Shown piece by piece: positions 1 to 13,372 of a stretch of DNA of 64,000 nucleotides. Position numbers and translations under genes: made by a program. The notes under the pieces are model-generated. The model saw only the letters and a program-made list of their open reading frames with translations. It was not told the origin of the DNA and ran no database searches. This stretch comes from Nelumbo lutea (taxonomy: Eukaryota > Streptophyta > Magnoliopsida > Proteales > Nelumbonaceae): positions 119,920,999 to 119,984,998 of the forward strand of contig JAKGHH010000001.1 of the NCBI GenBank assembly GCA_022828595.1, read 5' to 3'. The first letter of the stretch is position 1. Every line of letters begins with the position of its first letter.

Positions 1-24
1 GCAGTCGGATTGCGCAATATCATT

Positions 25-41
25 TGGCGCCATCTGTGGGA
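25..41 (+). other. Putative primer binding site
   Basis: TGGCGCCATCTGTGGGA begins two bases after the CA that ends the 5' LTR tail. Position and sequence fit the tRNA primer site of plant gypsy elements. I did not assign the tRNA. Confidence 0.6.
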
Positions 42-89
42 AACACTACTAAAAGCTTCTTTCCACCAAAAGTCTCAAGCTCAGAATTA

Positions 90-1862
90 ATGGCATCCTC
101 CAGCAACGCCGGACAGAATGGTGAAATGAACATCTCCGGGGGGCAACCTCAGGTCCCAGCCATGTGCATCGGTCAGTTCACCATACCTTTCTTTGTAGAT
201 GGGGTTCCAACATTGAACATACCTCGAGTTATAGCACTAGTGAGTGCCCCACTCCCTCCTACGGTGGGTGCAACCTTTACTGAGCCCTTTGTGGTTCCCC
301 TGCAGTCAGGTAGAATCAACTTGACGACCTAGTACACTGCATGCAGACTATTCAGGTCCAAATGCAACAGGTCCAACAATTCCAACAATACCAGCAACAG
401 GTCTTGCACTACTTTTACCAGTAGTAGTATCAGTAGCAGTTCCCTCCACTACCGCAGAATCGACAGTCGGTTCCACCTCGGGATCCAACCCCACAGCAAA
501 GCAGATCCCATCGTCAGAACACTCGCCCTCCTCACCGAGGACAGACTTCCCAGGTTCCACATCCCCTTAGGAGCCAAGTCTCGTCTCTCGGCAGGAGGGA
601 TAGACAGATTACTCCTCCTGCTTCGGAGAACATCAACAAATGGGGAGACACTCAGCCCGCCAGGGCCGTTTCACTTAGGTCATCACATCAAGAAGGTCCA
701 CTCGTGGGGAATCGGTTTGGGGTTTTGGTTGCGGACTCCAGGCGAGGCCCCTCCATCCACAGTAGCCAACACCAGCAGTTCGAATTGCCCCATGTTTGCA
801 CCGTAAGGCACACCGACTTACAATTCCAAGCCAGCTCACCACTCCTGGTCAGATCGAGCAACCTAAAGGTAAAGAGGAGGCAAGTTCGAAAGCCACGAAG
901 ACAGCTCCCCTCCTCTTTGTGCCATCTCCTTTGTCCTCTGACTCCTGACCACCCCGATGCCGAAGGACTTCATAGTACCTTTGCTAGATAAATATGACGG
1001 GTCATTTAACGCGAATGATCATGTAGACTCCTTCCAGTTCTAGATGCACCTAGCTGGGGCTGATGAATCTTGCATGTGTGTTGCTTTCTCTATGACCTTC
1101 AAAGGAGTAGCTCACACGTGGTACAGGAATCTCGCACCTGGGACGATCAAGAGTTGGGCGTAGTTCGTGCAGATGTTCACCTTGCACTTCATCACCAGCA
1201 AGAAGTGCCCGAGGTGACAAGAAAGCCTCCTCAACATAGTCCAGAGGGAAGGGGAGTCGATTCGAATCTACATCAAATGCTTCAATGACACATGTCTACA
1301 AATTCCCGATCTGGATCTGTTGTAATACTCACGACAGAGAAGAAATGTATCACTCACAGGGAGTTCAAGTGGCACGTGGTATCCAACAAGCCCAAAAATA
1401 TTATCGAGTTTCTCAAGCTCGTCGATCAGTTCATTGGGACAGAAAAGGAGATGAACCAAAAAAGTGAAAATCCAGCGGAGAAGAGAAAATGAGAAGGTGA
1501 CACTTTGGACAACGAGGACAACAAGTGAAGAAAGAGCAAGTCACCAACCAAGGGAGGGAACAAGTCAGATCAGCGTTCCCGAACTCCTATGGTCGAAAGG
1601 ACGAGCTACACGCCCCTCAATGCAAATCGAGGAGAGATTCTCATGGAGATAAATGACTCATCTTATGTGAAGTGGCCACCTTGGTTGAGGGGAGATCCTG
1701 CCACTAGGAACAAAAATGTATACTGCCATTTCCATAGAGATCACGGTCACAGTACCAAAAATTGTAGAAATCTCTGTGATGAGATAGAAGAACTCATCCG
1801 TTGCAAATACTTGAAAAATTTTGTACAAAAAGATAATAAAAACCAGATAGATCTGCAGGCCT
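90..1862 (+). pseudogene. gag pseudogene of the Tat element
   Basis: Capsid/nucleocapsid polyprotein remnant. A start at 90 opens a Ser/Asn-rich N-terminus. A low-complexity Gln-rich stretch with stops follows at about 340-600. The retrotransposon gag core starts near 957 (MPKDFIVPLLDKYDG, then an AFSMTFKGVAHTWY-like motif) and is broken by several stops. The nucleocapsid end is an open stretch at 1589-1864 with a zinc-knuckle-like motif, YCHFHRDHGHSTKNC, near 1720-1765, the form typical of Tat gag. The gene needs several frame changes to be read and cannot be functional. Confidence 0.75.
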
Positions 1863-2099
1863 AGCAAAGGAGAGATGCTCCTGAGTCCAGCCGCAGAGAT
1901 AGCTGCCCGAAGAGAGACCGATCCGTGGAGTAATCAATATGATTACTAGCGGGTCTATTGTCGTGGGCTGCACCTCGGCAGTGGGGAAGACCTTGGTTCG
2001 CGAACTGGAATGAAAAGAGCAAAATCCTCCTAAGCGACCAAGGCTTGAAGATTCTATTTTCTTTATAGAGGATGATGCACGCAGGGTTTAGTATCCCCA

Positions 2100-2600
2100 T
2101 GACGATGCCTTAGTTATAAAAATGAGGATCAACGACTTCGAGGTGAAGCATGTCCTGGTCGATTCAGGTAGTTTAGCGGACATCCTATTCAAGGACGCAT
2201 TCAACAAGATCTAGCTCCAAGAAGGCAACCTCAAGCCAGCAGATACTCCCCTGGTGGGCTTCAGTGGAGAAGAGTCAGACTGCTAGGTCAAGTCTCAGTA
2301 CCCGTAGAGGTCGGCACATGACCTAGCATCATGAGGTTCGAGCATACATTCTTGGTGGTTGCGACTCCCTCCCTGTACAACGCTATAGTAGGTCGGCCTA
2401 TTACCCATGCACTCTACGCAGTGGTTTCCACCTACTATTTGGCTATGAAATTCCCAACAGACTTCGGAGTAGGGGTAGTGGAGGCAACCAGCTCGAGTCT
2501 CGCAAATGCTATGTTGTTGCTCTCAAGGGGAAAGCCAAGTTAGCAGACGCCATCGAGCTAGAGCGGCCTACAGAGTACACCGAGGAGCGAGCTACACCGA
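2100..2600 (+). pseudogene. Aspartic protease region of Tat pol
   Basis: Retropepsin-like remnant that in an intact element would cut the polyprotein. The active-site motif VLVDSGS is encoded at about 2152-2172, followed by a hydrophobic stretch and, in another frame at 2331-2543, the NAIVGRPITHALYAVVST block found downstream in Tat proteases. Stops lie between the blocks. It sits between gag and reverse transcriptase as expected. Confidence 0.7.
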
Positions 2601-2689
2601 CATAGGAGACAATCTATGTCCCTGTTTCAACAGAAGATCTAGTTAGAACTCTCTAGATCGGTGCATCGGTCGAGAAACCTCTCCGTTCT

Positions 2690-4460
2690 CAGCTGGTAAG
2701 TTTTTTATTTAATAATTTAGATATATTCGCATGGCCCGCGATAGAAATGCCTGGTATAGATGCAAAGATAATAACTCATAAGTTAAATACTGATCTTGTA
2801 GTCATGCCCATTAGATAGAAGAAACGCAACCTCGCCCCGGAGCGCTGGAGGATAGTCGACGAGGAGGTCAGAAAGCTCATCATAGTCGATTTCATAAGGA
2901 AGGTCCATTACCTGAGCTGGGTAGCTAACCCCGTTCTGGTAAAAAAGGCCAACGGTAAATGGCGCATGTGCGTCGATTATGCCAACTTGAATCGAGCTTG
3001 CCCGAAGGATTGTTTCCCACTCCCTAAGATCGACCGTCTAGTGGACGCAACCTCAGGGCACGAGTTGCTAAGTTTTCTACACATGTACTAAGGATATAAT
3101 CAGATCAAGGTGGACCCTGCCGATGAAGAAAAAACGACATTCATAACCGAACTAGGATTGTACTGTTACAAGGTCATGCCCTTTGGGCTAAAAAATGTCG
3201 GGGTGACCTTACAAAGACTTGTAAACTGAATCTTTGAGCCGTTGATCGGAAACAAGGTTGAGTGCTATGTAGACGATATGGTCGTCAAAACCCAATTTTC
3301 AAATTGTTTAATAAATGATTTGCATTGTGTCTTTGAAATTTTGTGCAAGTATAATATGAAGTTAAACCCTAACAAGTGTGTCTTCGGTGTCACCTCAGGT
3401 AAATTCCGGGGTTACATAGTTAACCGACGTGGCATTGAAGCCAACCCTATAAAAATAAAGGTCATCCTAGATATGAGGCCACTTCATAAATTGAAGGAGG
3501 TTCAGAGGCTGAACAATCGTATAGCCGCTCTGAGCCGCTTCATGTCCAAGTCAGTAGATCGCTGCTTGCCTTTTTTCAAGGAAATTAAGAAATGTAAAGA
3601 TTTTGAATGGACCGAAGAATGCCAGTACACCTTCGACAAGTTGAAAAAATACTTAGCTAGCATCCTGGTTCTGACCCAACCCGAGGAGGGAGATGTTTTG
3701 AAGTTGTACCTCTCAGCGAGTGATGGGGTAGTCAGCACAGTACTGATAAAAGAAGTAGATCGGGCCCAACGACCTATCTACTACGTTAGAAAAGTTTTAC
3801 TGGATGCCAAAACTAGATACCCAAAGATTGAGAAACTGGCATACGCACTGGTCATTGCAACTCGGAAGCTTCGTCTGTACTTCGAAGCCCACACCGTTGT
3901 CATCCTCACCAACAAACCTCTGAGGCAAATCTTATTCAAGCCTGAGGTATCTGGAAGACTGGCGAAGTGGGCCATCGAATTCAGCGAGTACGACATCTGG
4001 TACGAGCCTCGAATGGTGATTAAGGCCCAAGCCTTGGCTGACTTCGTTGCAGAATGCACCTTCAACACCGTAGTCCCCGAGTTGATTGAGCTCGAGCACA
4101 AAGAGGAAGCTTCAACCAGTGCGGCACCATTCCTAGATCCTCCACGTAGACGGCTCATCTAATCAACAAAGAAGCGGAGCCGACGTTATTCTATACGGGC
4201 CAAGCAGGGTGAAACTAAAGTACACACTTCGGTTCGAGTTTGTAGCATCTAATAACGAAGTGGAGTATGAAGCACTGATAGTCGGGCTCACTCTAGCGAA
4301 TGAAGTACAAGCAAAACATGTCGTTATCTGCAGTGACTCCCAGCTCATGGTCAACCAGGTCACCGGTGATTACAAAGCTAACGACCCCACCATGGCTGCC
4401 TATCTAGCCAAGGTAAGGGAAGTTTTGCGCAGCTTCCAATCATACTTCATCAAGTAGATC
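2690..4460 (+). pseudogene. Tat pol: reverse transcriptase, RNase H and second RNase H
   Basis: RNA-directed DNA polymerase remnant. The finger motif WRMCVDYANLN lies near 2960 and LPKIDRLVDAT near 3020. The catalytic YVDDMVVK is at 3266-3289, inside the longest open stretch (3242-4162, 306 codons), which also holds the connection and first RNase H. A frameshift near 4145 precedes a second RNase H (DGSSNQQRSG at 4149, then NNEVEYEALIVGL). Dual RNase H is known in the Tat lineage. Upstream RT has in-frame stops, for example near 3088 and 3227. Similarity stops abruptly at about 4460, before the rest of the second RNase H and all of integrase. Confidence 0.85.
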
Positions 4461-6300
4461 TGAAAACCAAACCAGATATGAAAACAGAAGCAGGAGAGGG
4501 ATATACCTGATACAGAGAAACAATATCTCCCAAAGGAGGTGTTCACGCCCAAGGTAGGAACCAAAGACTGCTCCCACTGAAGATGGCGTAGTGTAGGATG
4601 GAGCAGAATCAATAGTTTTCTTCCAAAGAACCAGATCCTTCACAAGAATCAGCTGGACGACACGTGAGCATGACTTCCAATCAGCCCTTTCATAAAGGAC
4701 TGATATCAAGATCCAATCTTGATCACTCCTACTGTCGTGGAGATGCACTGGCAATGGCGGCGGCGGCAGGAAGGAGGCGGAAGGGAGAAATCAGCGCAAT
4801 CTTACTGGAAGTTGTTTTCTCTCTTTTGTAATCTCTTCTCTGTAGGTGAGAATGTGATCTTTTAATAGCTGCCGTTCCTTCCTTGTTTTATAACCTTAAA
4901 GGGATCAGCTCCTAATCCCATTAGGAGTTGTTGATCCAAATCATATTTGGATATGAATTCCCCTTAAGTGATAAGGATAGACCCTTGTCTTATCTGCAGA
5001 TTAGATCAGCCATCTACTAATCTTATTAGGAGGTTTCTAGATTTGAATCTGTATTCAGATTTGGACTCTCTGAGTGGACAGGGTCTATCTGCTAATCTAA
5101 TCTCAGATCCGCCCCTTTAATTTGACTAATCAAATAAGCCCAGTTCGAAATGGGCTTCAGGCCCATAAGTATATCTGCTCACTTAGTCTTCCAAACTGTT
5201 GCCTAGTTGGGCTTCCTTGTATGGTGTGGGACCCAAGCATTGATCTACACATCAGCCACAAGGGTTCAGCCCAGCCTTTGTTACAAGGCCTAGCCGAATT
5301 CACTCTAATGAACCCCCTGAGCCCATCACATGGACTCTATGGGTCTGACACTTACACTAAGTGGTCCCTTGGCCAAGCCACCTTGTAACACACAGGGACT
5401 GTGGGCAGATGCAAGATTAGCCCATTAGGTATTACCCTCAATGGTCTTACACTTAACATCTCAGCCCATAATGATCAAACACTGCCCGACAAGAGATGAC
5501 ATCTCCCTCAACTGCAAGGAACAGTGTTGCACTCTCTACTCACATGGATCCCGAGAATTAAAACCCTTTTGCAAACAATTTGAAACCATAGTATATATAT
5601 TTATATCTGTATATAAAATATATTTTGCAAAACAAATCTCAATGATTGAAATGGACTGTTGGCAGTCTTGGTTTCCATAAGAAAGAGTGCATCCCCGATC
5701 ATTACCTTTGTCCGACAAATGGGTTGATCATGTCACTATGATCACTCACTCAGATGAATTCTCGGACTATCTCAACATACCCAAGTTTTGACCCCCTCTA
5801 AGGATCTCACTAATTGGCATATCAAAGAGAGCCCAATCTAACGCATAGTGTAGTATCATAATCGAGTCTAGGGGTCAGGTGTAACTTTCCAGTTTTGCCC
5901 ACTAATCACCAAGGTCCAGGGCAATTTTGGAAATCTAGTCTGATTTAGGGTTTCAAGTAAACCGACACTGCATGTACCTTGGCTCTCACCCTGGTAGTTG
6001 AGGCAGGCCACCCCAATAGTTGTCGGCACATCAATGTCAGCCTTAGTAGGATAAATTTCCCCAAACTTATACAACGGCTGTGAACATTCTAAACTAACAT
6101 GAGTCTTATTAAGTGTCCAGTTTAAGGGTATTACAAAGAAACACACCACTATAACAGGAATCAAATATGTATTTTATTCATTTATAATAAATGTCATAAT
6201 GTACATTAATCTGATTAGAGCTAAGGGCATACACTGTCTAATAGTAACTACATTTAAAAAATTGATAAGGAATTAAAATGTAAAGTAAGACACTTACCAC
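4461..6300. other. Unidentified tract replacing integrase in the Tat element
   Basis: The second RNase H is cut at about 4460 and the next recognisable part, the antisense ORF, starts near 6300. The tract has no long ORF with recognisable motifs. It contains a purine-rich GGC-repeat patch near 4755-4790, CCTAATCCCATTAGG-type palindromic words and many GCCCA words. It could be a nested solo LTR or nonautonomous element plus a deletion. I could not find convincing terminal repeats; the left edge starts TGAAAACC, but no matching right edge is clear. Confidence 0.4.
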
Positions 6301-7829
6301 CATGCAATAACTGACAGCTTGGCCTCCGAGCCGGGCTGTAAACATGTCAAGCCACTCAGCGATCTCGTCAGGAAAGATGACATCCCTACTCTTGCGCATC
6401 CTGAGCCAAAGAGTCATTATGCTTTCCTTGGAGGACTTGGGCCCCGGTGCAGAAGTGGTCTCCGGCTTGTGAGGCTGGATGCCTTCCTGCTCGGGTACAG
6501 AAGTGCTCTCTGGTTCATAAGCATGAGCACCTTCTCCTGGTCGTCATCCAAGTCCACTACAGGGGGTTGAGGATGGACCTCCTCCTCTGGGAGCTTGGCA
6601 GAGATCGGCTCCATGACAAGGACTTTGGATGGGGTGGGGGTGGAAGGACCGGCCTCCTAGCGAGGCTTCTTCGAAGCCTTCCTCTTTTTCCCTCTCTGAA
6701 AGCTTTTGAGAAGGTTCCTGGCATCGACCTCTGGCATGGTAACTGCAAGGGTAAAAGGTTAGCCGCAAACTAAACAAAACCTTAAAGTAAAAAACCAAAG
6801 TGGAAACCTACTAGGAGGGCTTAGACCAGCTCGCACAAGCTTCTCGGCCAAGAAATCTTTCATCTCGAGGTCGAGGTCCCTCAACGAGTTGATAACTGCC
6901 CCAATTTCCACATCTAAGCTCACCCCAGGATCCTTGATAGCCACCCTCCAGTGAGTTGAAAAAGACTATCCTTCAGGATTTCGAACAATGAAATACTTCC
7001 TCTTCCAAGCCGGAACCTTGTTCAGACTACCGAACAAGATTTTGAACCTAGGCCGAGGAGAGATATAATAGCTTTGTCTGACGTCCCCACGCAGACAAGC
7101 GGAGTTCTTCTTGATCGAACAGAACGAGTTGAAGATATCTAGGGATAGAAGTTGGTTATACGTGCGGAATAAGGAGATGGTGCCAACTATGTTCCGAATA
7201 GAGTTTGGGTGTAGTTGGCTGATGGTGATGTTAAAAAGTTTGACTACCTTTATGATGAAGGGGTGAAGCGGGAAGCACAGCCCAACAACGAGTTGCTCCT
7301 CAAAGACCGCGAGCTCATGGTGATTGTGAGCCCAAGGATATTGACCTAGAGGAAGACTAAAAACTAAGCTATCAAGAAGACAATTGCGAGCTACTAAGTA
7401 CATTAGCCTATCCGAGGTCAAAGTAGAAGGACCGAAGTCGTCTGGATCCCGACCCCGGGAAGAAGATGGGGCCTCCGTTCTAGAAGATGGTCCCTCTTCC
7501 CGAACCTCGGTCTCCCCAAGCCGAGATGGCTCAACTTCGGGCATCGAAGTTCCCTTCAAAGACCGAAGAGGGGAGTCACCCAGCAACGAGTTGACCTCCC
7601 TTGCAGGGGCCGCGAATTGCACCTTGACACCCTCGACCTCACTAGAATCACCTAAAATCCTATCTATGCTAGAGCTAGACATGATTAAAAACAAATGAAG
7701 AACAAACTTGGGAAAACACGAACTCGCCGAAAGAAGAGTGACCTCGGGACAAGTCCACCTCGGGATGAGTTCACCTCGGTGTAAGGTCACATCAGGACCA
7801 CCTCGGTCCTGAGGCACTTCGACATTCAT
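6300..7829 (-). pseudogene. Antisense ORF of the Tat element (gypsy-type transposon protein)
   Basis: Minus-strand ORF between pol and the 3' LTR, open from 7829 to 6966 (287 codons), with the best start at 7682 (MSSSSIDRILGDSSEVE). A Ser/Glu/Pro-rich region is followed by a domain with a GLCFPLHPFIIKVVKLFNIT block and a SQLHPNSIRNIVG block. This matches the 'putative gypsy type transposon' family found as antisense ORFs in Tat elements. The frame continues as broken pieces to about 6300, including a KDFLAEKLVRAGL-like helix at 6944-6759. Its role is unknown. Stops show it is dead here. Confidence 0.7.
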
Positions 7830-7859
7830 ACTAGGTCGGATCTAAAGGGCACTAGCTAG

Positions 7860-8317
7860 GGTAATACTGACCGACCATTGCATGGCAACCCTGAAGATCT
7901 TGCCACTAGATTTTGCGCCTCACGTGATCACGCGTCGTAACAGCTAACATTACCTCCCCTATCCGATTCGGGTGAAAGTGATGAACTTTATTAGTTGGGA
8001 GCATTATCCCCAATTAATGCAGAAACAGACCTCATCGTGACGATGATCTCGAAACTATTCCATGAAACTCATGAGGACTCCACTATATAAAGGCTCCACC
8101 CCCCGAAGGTGAAAGGTATGCGTAATCTCTGCTCTCTAGCTCTCTTGCATTCTACACTATTATCAGTTCGCAACCAAGTACTAACTTAAGTATCGGAGTG
8201 ATCTCGCCGGTAAGCAACCCCGGGTTCTCTGATTCGCTTTTTGCAAATCAACCAAGTTCGTCATCTGTTGATAGCCAAATCATCTCCAATAGGGAGCAAC
8301 CGGATTTTGCAATATCA
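7860..8317 (+). repeat. 3' LTR of the Tat element
   Basis: The right end is set by the sequence shared with the 5' LTR tail (CGGATTTTGCAATATCA). The left end is approximate; a purine-rich AAAGGG patch near 7843 could be the polypurine tract. A clear TATA box, CTATATAAAGG, lies at about 8083-8093, so transcription would start near 8120. Confidence 0.6.
8083..8093 (+). promoter_or_regulatory. TATA box of the Tat LTR
   Basis: CTATATAAAGG inside the 3' LTR, about 225 bases before the LTR end, a normal spacing for an R/U5 region. Confidence 0.6.
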
Positions 8318-11300
8318 GAGTACAATTACAAATTTATTTAATACAAATATATAGGTTCAGATGCTAAATTTGAAAAGAATACAAATACAAATAGATAGAG
8401 TACAAAGCCTTGTATTTTATATTATTTTATATCTATTTTTACCGAAGATTACAAATGACTCTTCTCGTTTCTATACAATACGTTGGTTCTCTTTACACTA
8501 CCCTAGTATATATGGAGCAAATCAGGACCTTCAACCAATACAACTTCCAACATGATTTATAGCCATACATCTCAAACATGATTGCTATCTCAAAATTATG
8601 ATCCCGTCAATGACAAATTTAGATCCGATCCCAACATCCATTCCAATGATACATGAAGAACATTTCACCAAAGACAAGGGAGATATTCCCTTACACTGCA
8701 ATGGCTGTACATGTTTGAGATGTGCTGATATATTTTATTTTGCAAATTTTGTTGGTAGCATAGTTGAAACCTTTGATGTGACAAATAACACTTATTAAAG
8801 CACCCCTTTAATTTGGAACCTATTGAAATCCAAATGTGCCCTTGATTATAGTTCCGTGTTAAGCACGAAACCTTCATGTTATAAGCATGTTATCATGTAC
8901 TATTCGTTTTGATTGATTTAATTTTAAGTTACCAGCTTAACAAGTTGTCTTTTTAGGAATTAATTAAGTTTTCAAAAACTACTGTCCCTTAATTAATTAT
9001 AATTATAAGATAAGGCATAACTTCAAACCTGAACATGATTATCATCTGAATCTTGTAGATCTAGGAAAGGAATCCTGCCTTGTAATAAAGCTCTAATTTT
9101 AAAAAGACATCACTTATGATTGTTAAATATTAAAGGACACATGAATTTAATGAGGTTGCATAATTAATTAAAAAGTTGGCATAACTCACTTTAGACGTGT
9201 TAATTAGTTATAAGCCGGATCCATTACTAGATCTCCGATGGGAAGACACCTTCGAGCATGCAAGTACAGACTGTCGCATAAATACACGTGGTGATGCATC
9301 CCGCTAATACTGCTGATATACAACTTAAGTATGCTTTGTTTATGGTCAAAATCAAAGAGAAATACTGGTTTTTAATCTTTATCAAGGTGTTTCAAGCCTT
9401 TAAGGGATAGGTGTTAAAAAGTTTTTTAAGTGTTCAATGAACCTACTAACAACATTGTGATTACCTGATCTGGAGTACTGCTACCTAACAGAGTGATGGT
9501 TTATAATTTTTCTTTTCGTAAGATATCAGGAATGCAATTCATTTTTTCAAGACAAAATCTATAATATATTCTAAAATGCAGTTGTCTTTATCAGAATCTT
9601 TGTATTGCTTTCCAACTCTTTCAGAATTTTGTGATTTTTATGAATTTGTAGAATTAAAAGAAATTAAATATGAGATTATTTAAGTTCACCCACCACCAAT
9701 TCAATTAAAAAACTGAATGTCACATGGCTGTCCTTTTAACGGCACTTTGTAAATATTCTAACAACTATTAAAAATTGTTTTTAATATTTTTCAAGGATTG
9801 GTTGGGGGTATTTCATGGGATAGGTGTTAAAAAATTTTGAAAATGCTCATTTAACGTTAACGTGCTTACAATGATCCAAACTCTCTTTTAACACCTGTCT
9901 ACCGTGCATGACGCATTAATATCTTCCAGTAATAGCTAATAAGGGGTAAGAATAAATCCTATACATCTCAAAACTAGCTTGAAAGTGTAAAACAGTGAAC
10001 ACATCAAACATAAGAATATGTTCTTCCCGTTCATCCATAAAATCCATGCAAACCCTAAATAAAATTTTATGGAACATCACGTAGTAGATGTACAACTTTC
10101 CATTCCATGCTCATGTGGTTGGACTGTAGAAGCATCGAAGAAGAACATGCCTCTCCTCAGCCTCCTCCCAAACAAAATAAAGCCAAATCTTGGGTGGGGA
10201 ATGGGAGCCATGATAAAGCTAAATTTGTTCTCATATTATATGACTTACTATTGAAATCAAGACTGCAAAAGAATCAATTTTCAAAAGCTGGTGACTCAGT
10301 GAAGGGACATTTCTATGGTTGGGATTTTAAATTAATGTAAATCTTTTATGGGCTTCACTTTTCTTCTCGATCTATGCACTAACATGATTTGGCGATGATT
10401 GACACTTGGCCAGGTGCTTAGTTGGGGGCATAAAAGCCCACTTATTATTTTAATCCTGGGCCTTGATTTGGGGGTTCTCCATAATCCTAGGGGCCTATTT
10501 TTTTTGTTGATGTTGAGGTAAAGTGGAATCTCATTGGTCGACCGAATCCGTTCACGTGGGCTGGGCCAATTGAAGGGCAGGCTCACATGCAATCACCAAA
10601 CCCAAGTTAGACCAATTTCCAAGCAATACCTTAATCTAGTTGAGATGCTGCTTAATAAAATAATCGGGCTAGTGGGTCTCGAACTCTCAATAAGTGATAA
10701 CGAGACCTACATGTTTACATATAAAAATGAGTCGTCTTTCAGGTGGCTTACTCGTTTTGGCCATCGCCAGATTGAGAGAGGCTCTGTGGAGTTGTGTTTG
10801 GTATTGGGCAAAGGTCGACAGAAGTGTGCCCAACACTGTCCTCGATTGGTGGATGCTATTGGTCTCTTCACGTGAGTGTCGGGCAACCGGGTATGGACAC
10901 GTGGATCTGCATTCCCATGCGAAGTTTCATTGGAACTTTAATCCGATTCCCATGTTTCCACTTCTATGCATAGGTCAAAGACAGAGAAGACATAATAGTT
11001 TATTAGTCTCCCCATTAGACATATAGTTTATTGCTTTATAGTATATATAGTACTCTTTGGAATTGGATGGCTGTGTGTGAATTGGGTCAGTCGCTTTTCA
11101 TGGTTTCCCATGGAAATGCCTGAAGATGACCCACTGAAGGACACTAGGACAGGTTGAGTTGAACTCATCAAACAACACAACTATCTAGGGTTTGTCTTTT
11201 CATCTCTTGTTTAGGTTTACTTAAAATGGAAGGGTAGCCCCTCTACCTAACAAACATCTGGCGTTGTCCCCCTTTCAATTCTAATTGTTTGACCTAGTGC

Positions 11301-13362
11301 TCTCCCATAATTCCTTGACCAAAGTTAATTCAAAAAACGAGTGATTTGGGAAATTAATTAAAGCACTAGTTGCTTTCAAGCACTAGAGTAATGACAGCAT
11401 TACTGGGTAATTGTCTACCTCATTTTTTTTTTTAATTTTTGTTCTTATCCCTTAGTCAATGGTTGGTTATTGAGCCATATATATATAATTAATATTGAAT
11501 TCCGGTTGTGGATAGAATAGAACAATATAATATGTTGAACAACCTAAATCTCATACTCTCATTAAGGTTAATATTGATAATAAGTTAGTAAAATAGCTTT
11601 ATTAAGAGGGTATACTTTGTTTAGTTATTCTAGGTCCTAGGTTTGAAATGCAGATCGAAATTCTATCTAAGGTATAGAAAGACCAAATTTCCACAGCTTC
11701 TCACATTTGCATCCAATAGACTAAAAAATAAATAAATAAATAGTGTTTAACAGGTGTGTCTAATTACATATATATATATATATTCCGAAATGTATGGCCC
11801 ATGAACTATTGGTACCTTAAGGTCAATGATAATTTAATTTTGTCCAATGTTTTGTGGTTTGACATTTTGAAGACCATTTGTTAGTATTATTTCATTTTGT
11901 TTGTTCTCTTTTAGACTTTAGGTTGCATCTGTCGAACCGGTCAGGGGTTTTGGTTATTGGGTCGAATAGTCTGCCTGTTTTGAAAAAAAATAAAAAATGG
12001 TCAAAACCGTTTGAACAGTTAACCACATGGATCAGCAGTTTGCCGATCAGAATCAACGTTTTTTTGAGAAATCCCAGTTTTTCCGGTCCGACCGTCTGGT
12101 CCAGTCCAGTTTTAAAAACTATGATCTATATTTACATAGAAACCAATCAAGTCCTTTCAGATTTGAAATTTCATACTCTGTCATTCAAATGGATTAACTT
12201 ATCTTTATTTTTGATCTATTGACAATGTTGAATATTACAAAGATCAATATTACAGTGGTATAACAATTGTAATAACAGCATTGATAGCAGTTTCCATAAT
12301 GGCAATTGGCATTATAGTGGACATAAAATCAAATTTAATACAAAAGTGACATTTTACTAGGATGGGGTAATGTTTCCCACTTTTTTACTTGAATTCATTT
12401 CGTAGGTGTTCTACAACATCAGTGTTTTTTGTTTTCATTTGTTTTTGCAGTGTAGAAATTATATGATTTATGGAAAATGAATGTTATTAAACAACCAGGT
12501 GAAAACATGCTTTTGAAATCAGAAATTCAAAAATATGTTTTTTGTTTCAATTTTAGAAATAGAAATACATATAAAACCAAAACATGTTTTTTTTTTTTTT
12601 TGTGTTTTGAGAAAACAATTTGTTTTCAAAACAGATGGTTTTGATTTATTTTTGAAACCAGCAACAAAAAAAACCATGTTGTAAAACTTCCCTTAATTTG
12701 TTCATGTTTTATGAACTTTTGTTTCGAATTGTATAACATTTTAGGGGTTCTTTCTAACATATGGCATGATGTTGTTTTCAATTAGACAAAACATTGCCAC
12801 AAAGAAGAAAAACAATTAAATTGTATTATTGTTTCTTCTGACATGCCAAATTGCCAATTGCCTAATTTCAAAAAACAAAACCATACATATTGCAAACAGC
12901 TCCTTAATTTCTAATGGTTTATGATAATCATTTTTACGCATAACCACACAAATTGATCAAAAACAAAGTTGGAAAAATATGTTGTTCTAATTACTGTTTA
13001 AAGTTTAAACTGTCAATAGTGAGAGGGGGTCATAGGTTATTGGCTAGCTGCTTGACTCTTATTTCTAGAGCCAAGTCTCTTGTTATGGTCTATATATGTG
13101 CTCACATGATACGATAAAAGATGATCTAGATCAATATATATAATAATGTATTTGAGTTCCAAAGTATAATGGACCACTTTCCACGGCATTAGTTAATGGT
13201 TAGTAGGTGACTGGCATGTGGTGAGCTCTGAGCTCTGCTTTGTCTGACCAATTCTAAAAAAAGAATGTAGAGAGGCTACTATTGACATGTGTCCTTTATG
13301 CAGTTATATATATCAATATAGGTTAAAATAAGCTAATAATGGACATCAATTTACCATATCAA
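8318..13362. other. Intergenic, AT-rich, no gene recognised
   Basis: No ORF here has recognisable motifs or coding character. There is a foldback at 8561-8727, a diverged direct repeat around GGGATAGGTGTTAAAAA at about 9404 and 9820, simple AT tracts, and a stretch at 11930-12125 of (GA)ACCGGTC-type words that recurs near 41060-41340 and probably marks an old DNA element. Confidence 0.6.
8561..8727. repeat. Foldback E (core-sharing family)
   Basis: Left arm CATACATCTCAAACATG (8564-8580) pairs with CATGTTTGAGATGTGCT near 8709-8725. Inside the right arm GGGAGATATTCCC (8678-8690) carries the family core on the minus strand. The pairing is imperfect between the arms. Confidence 0.45.
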
Positions 13363-13372
13363 GTATGTATAG

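Larger units (their letters stand above)
1..8317 (+). mobile_element. Degenerate Ty3/gypsy LTR retrotransposon, Tat type
   Basis: The first 22 bases are the tail of the 5' LTR; a diverged copy of the same tail recurs at about 8296-8317, which marks the end of the 3' LTR. Between them, in order, are a primer-binding-site-like sequence, gag, protease, reverse transcriptase, RNase H, a second RNase H, an unidentified tract, an antisense ORF and the 3' LTR. The second RNase H and the antisense ORF between pol and the 3' LTR are known features of the plant Tat lineage. No integrase is visible. Every coding part carries stops and frameshifts, so the copy is dead. The left end is cut by the window, so the target-site duplication cannot be checked. 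Confidence 0.85.

Noticed and set aside
5868..6164. 98-codon minus-strand ORF in the tract replacing integrase
   Set aside because: No motif and no agreement with Tat integrase in any frame.
10665..10720. tRNA-like T-arm (GGGTCTCGAACTC reversed)
   Set aside because: No acceptor, D or anticodon arms could be placed around it.
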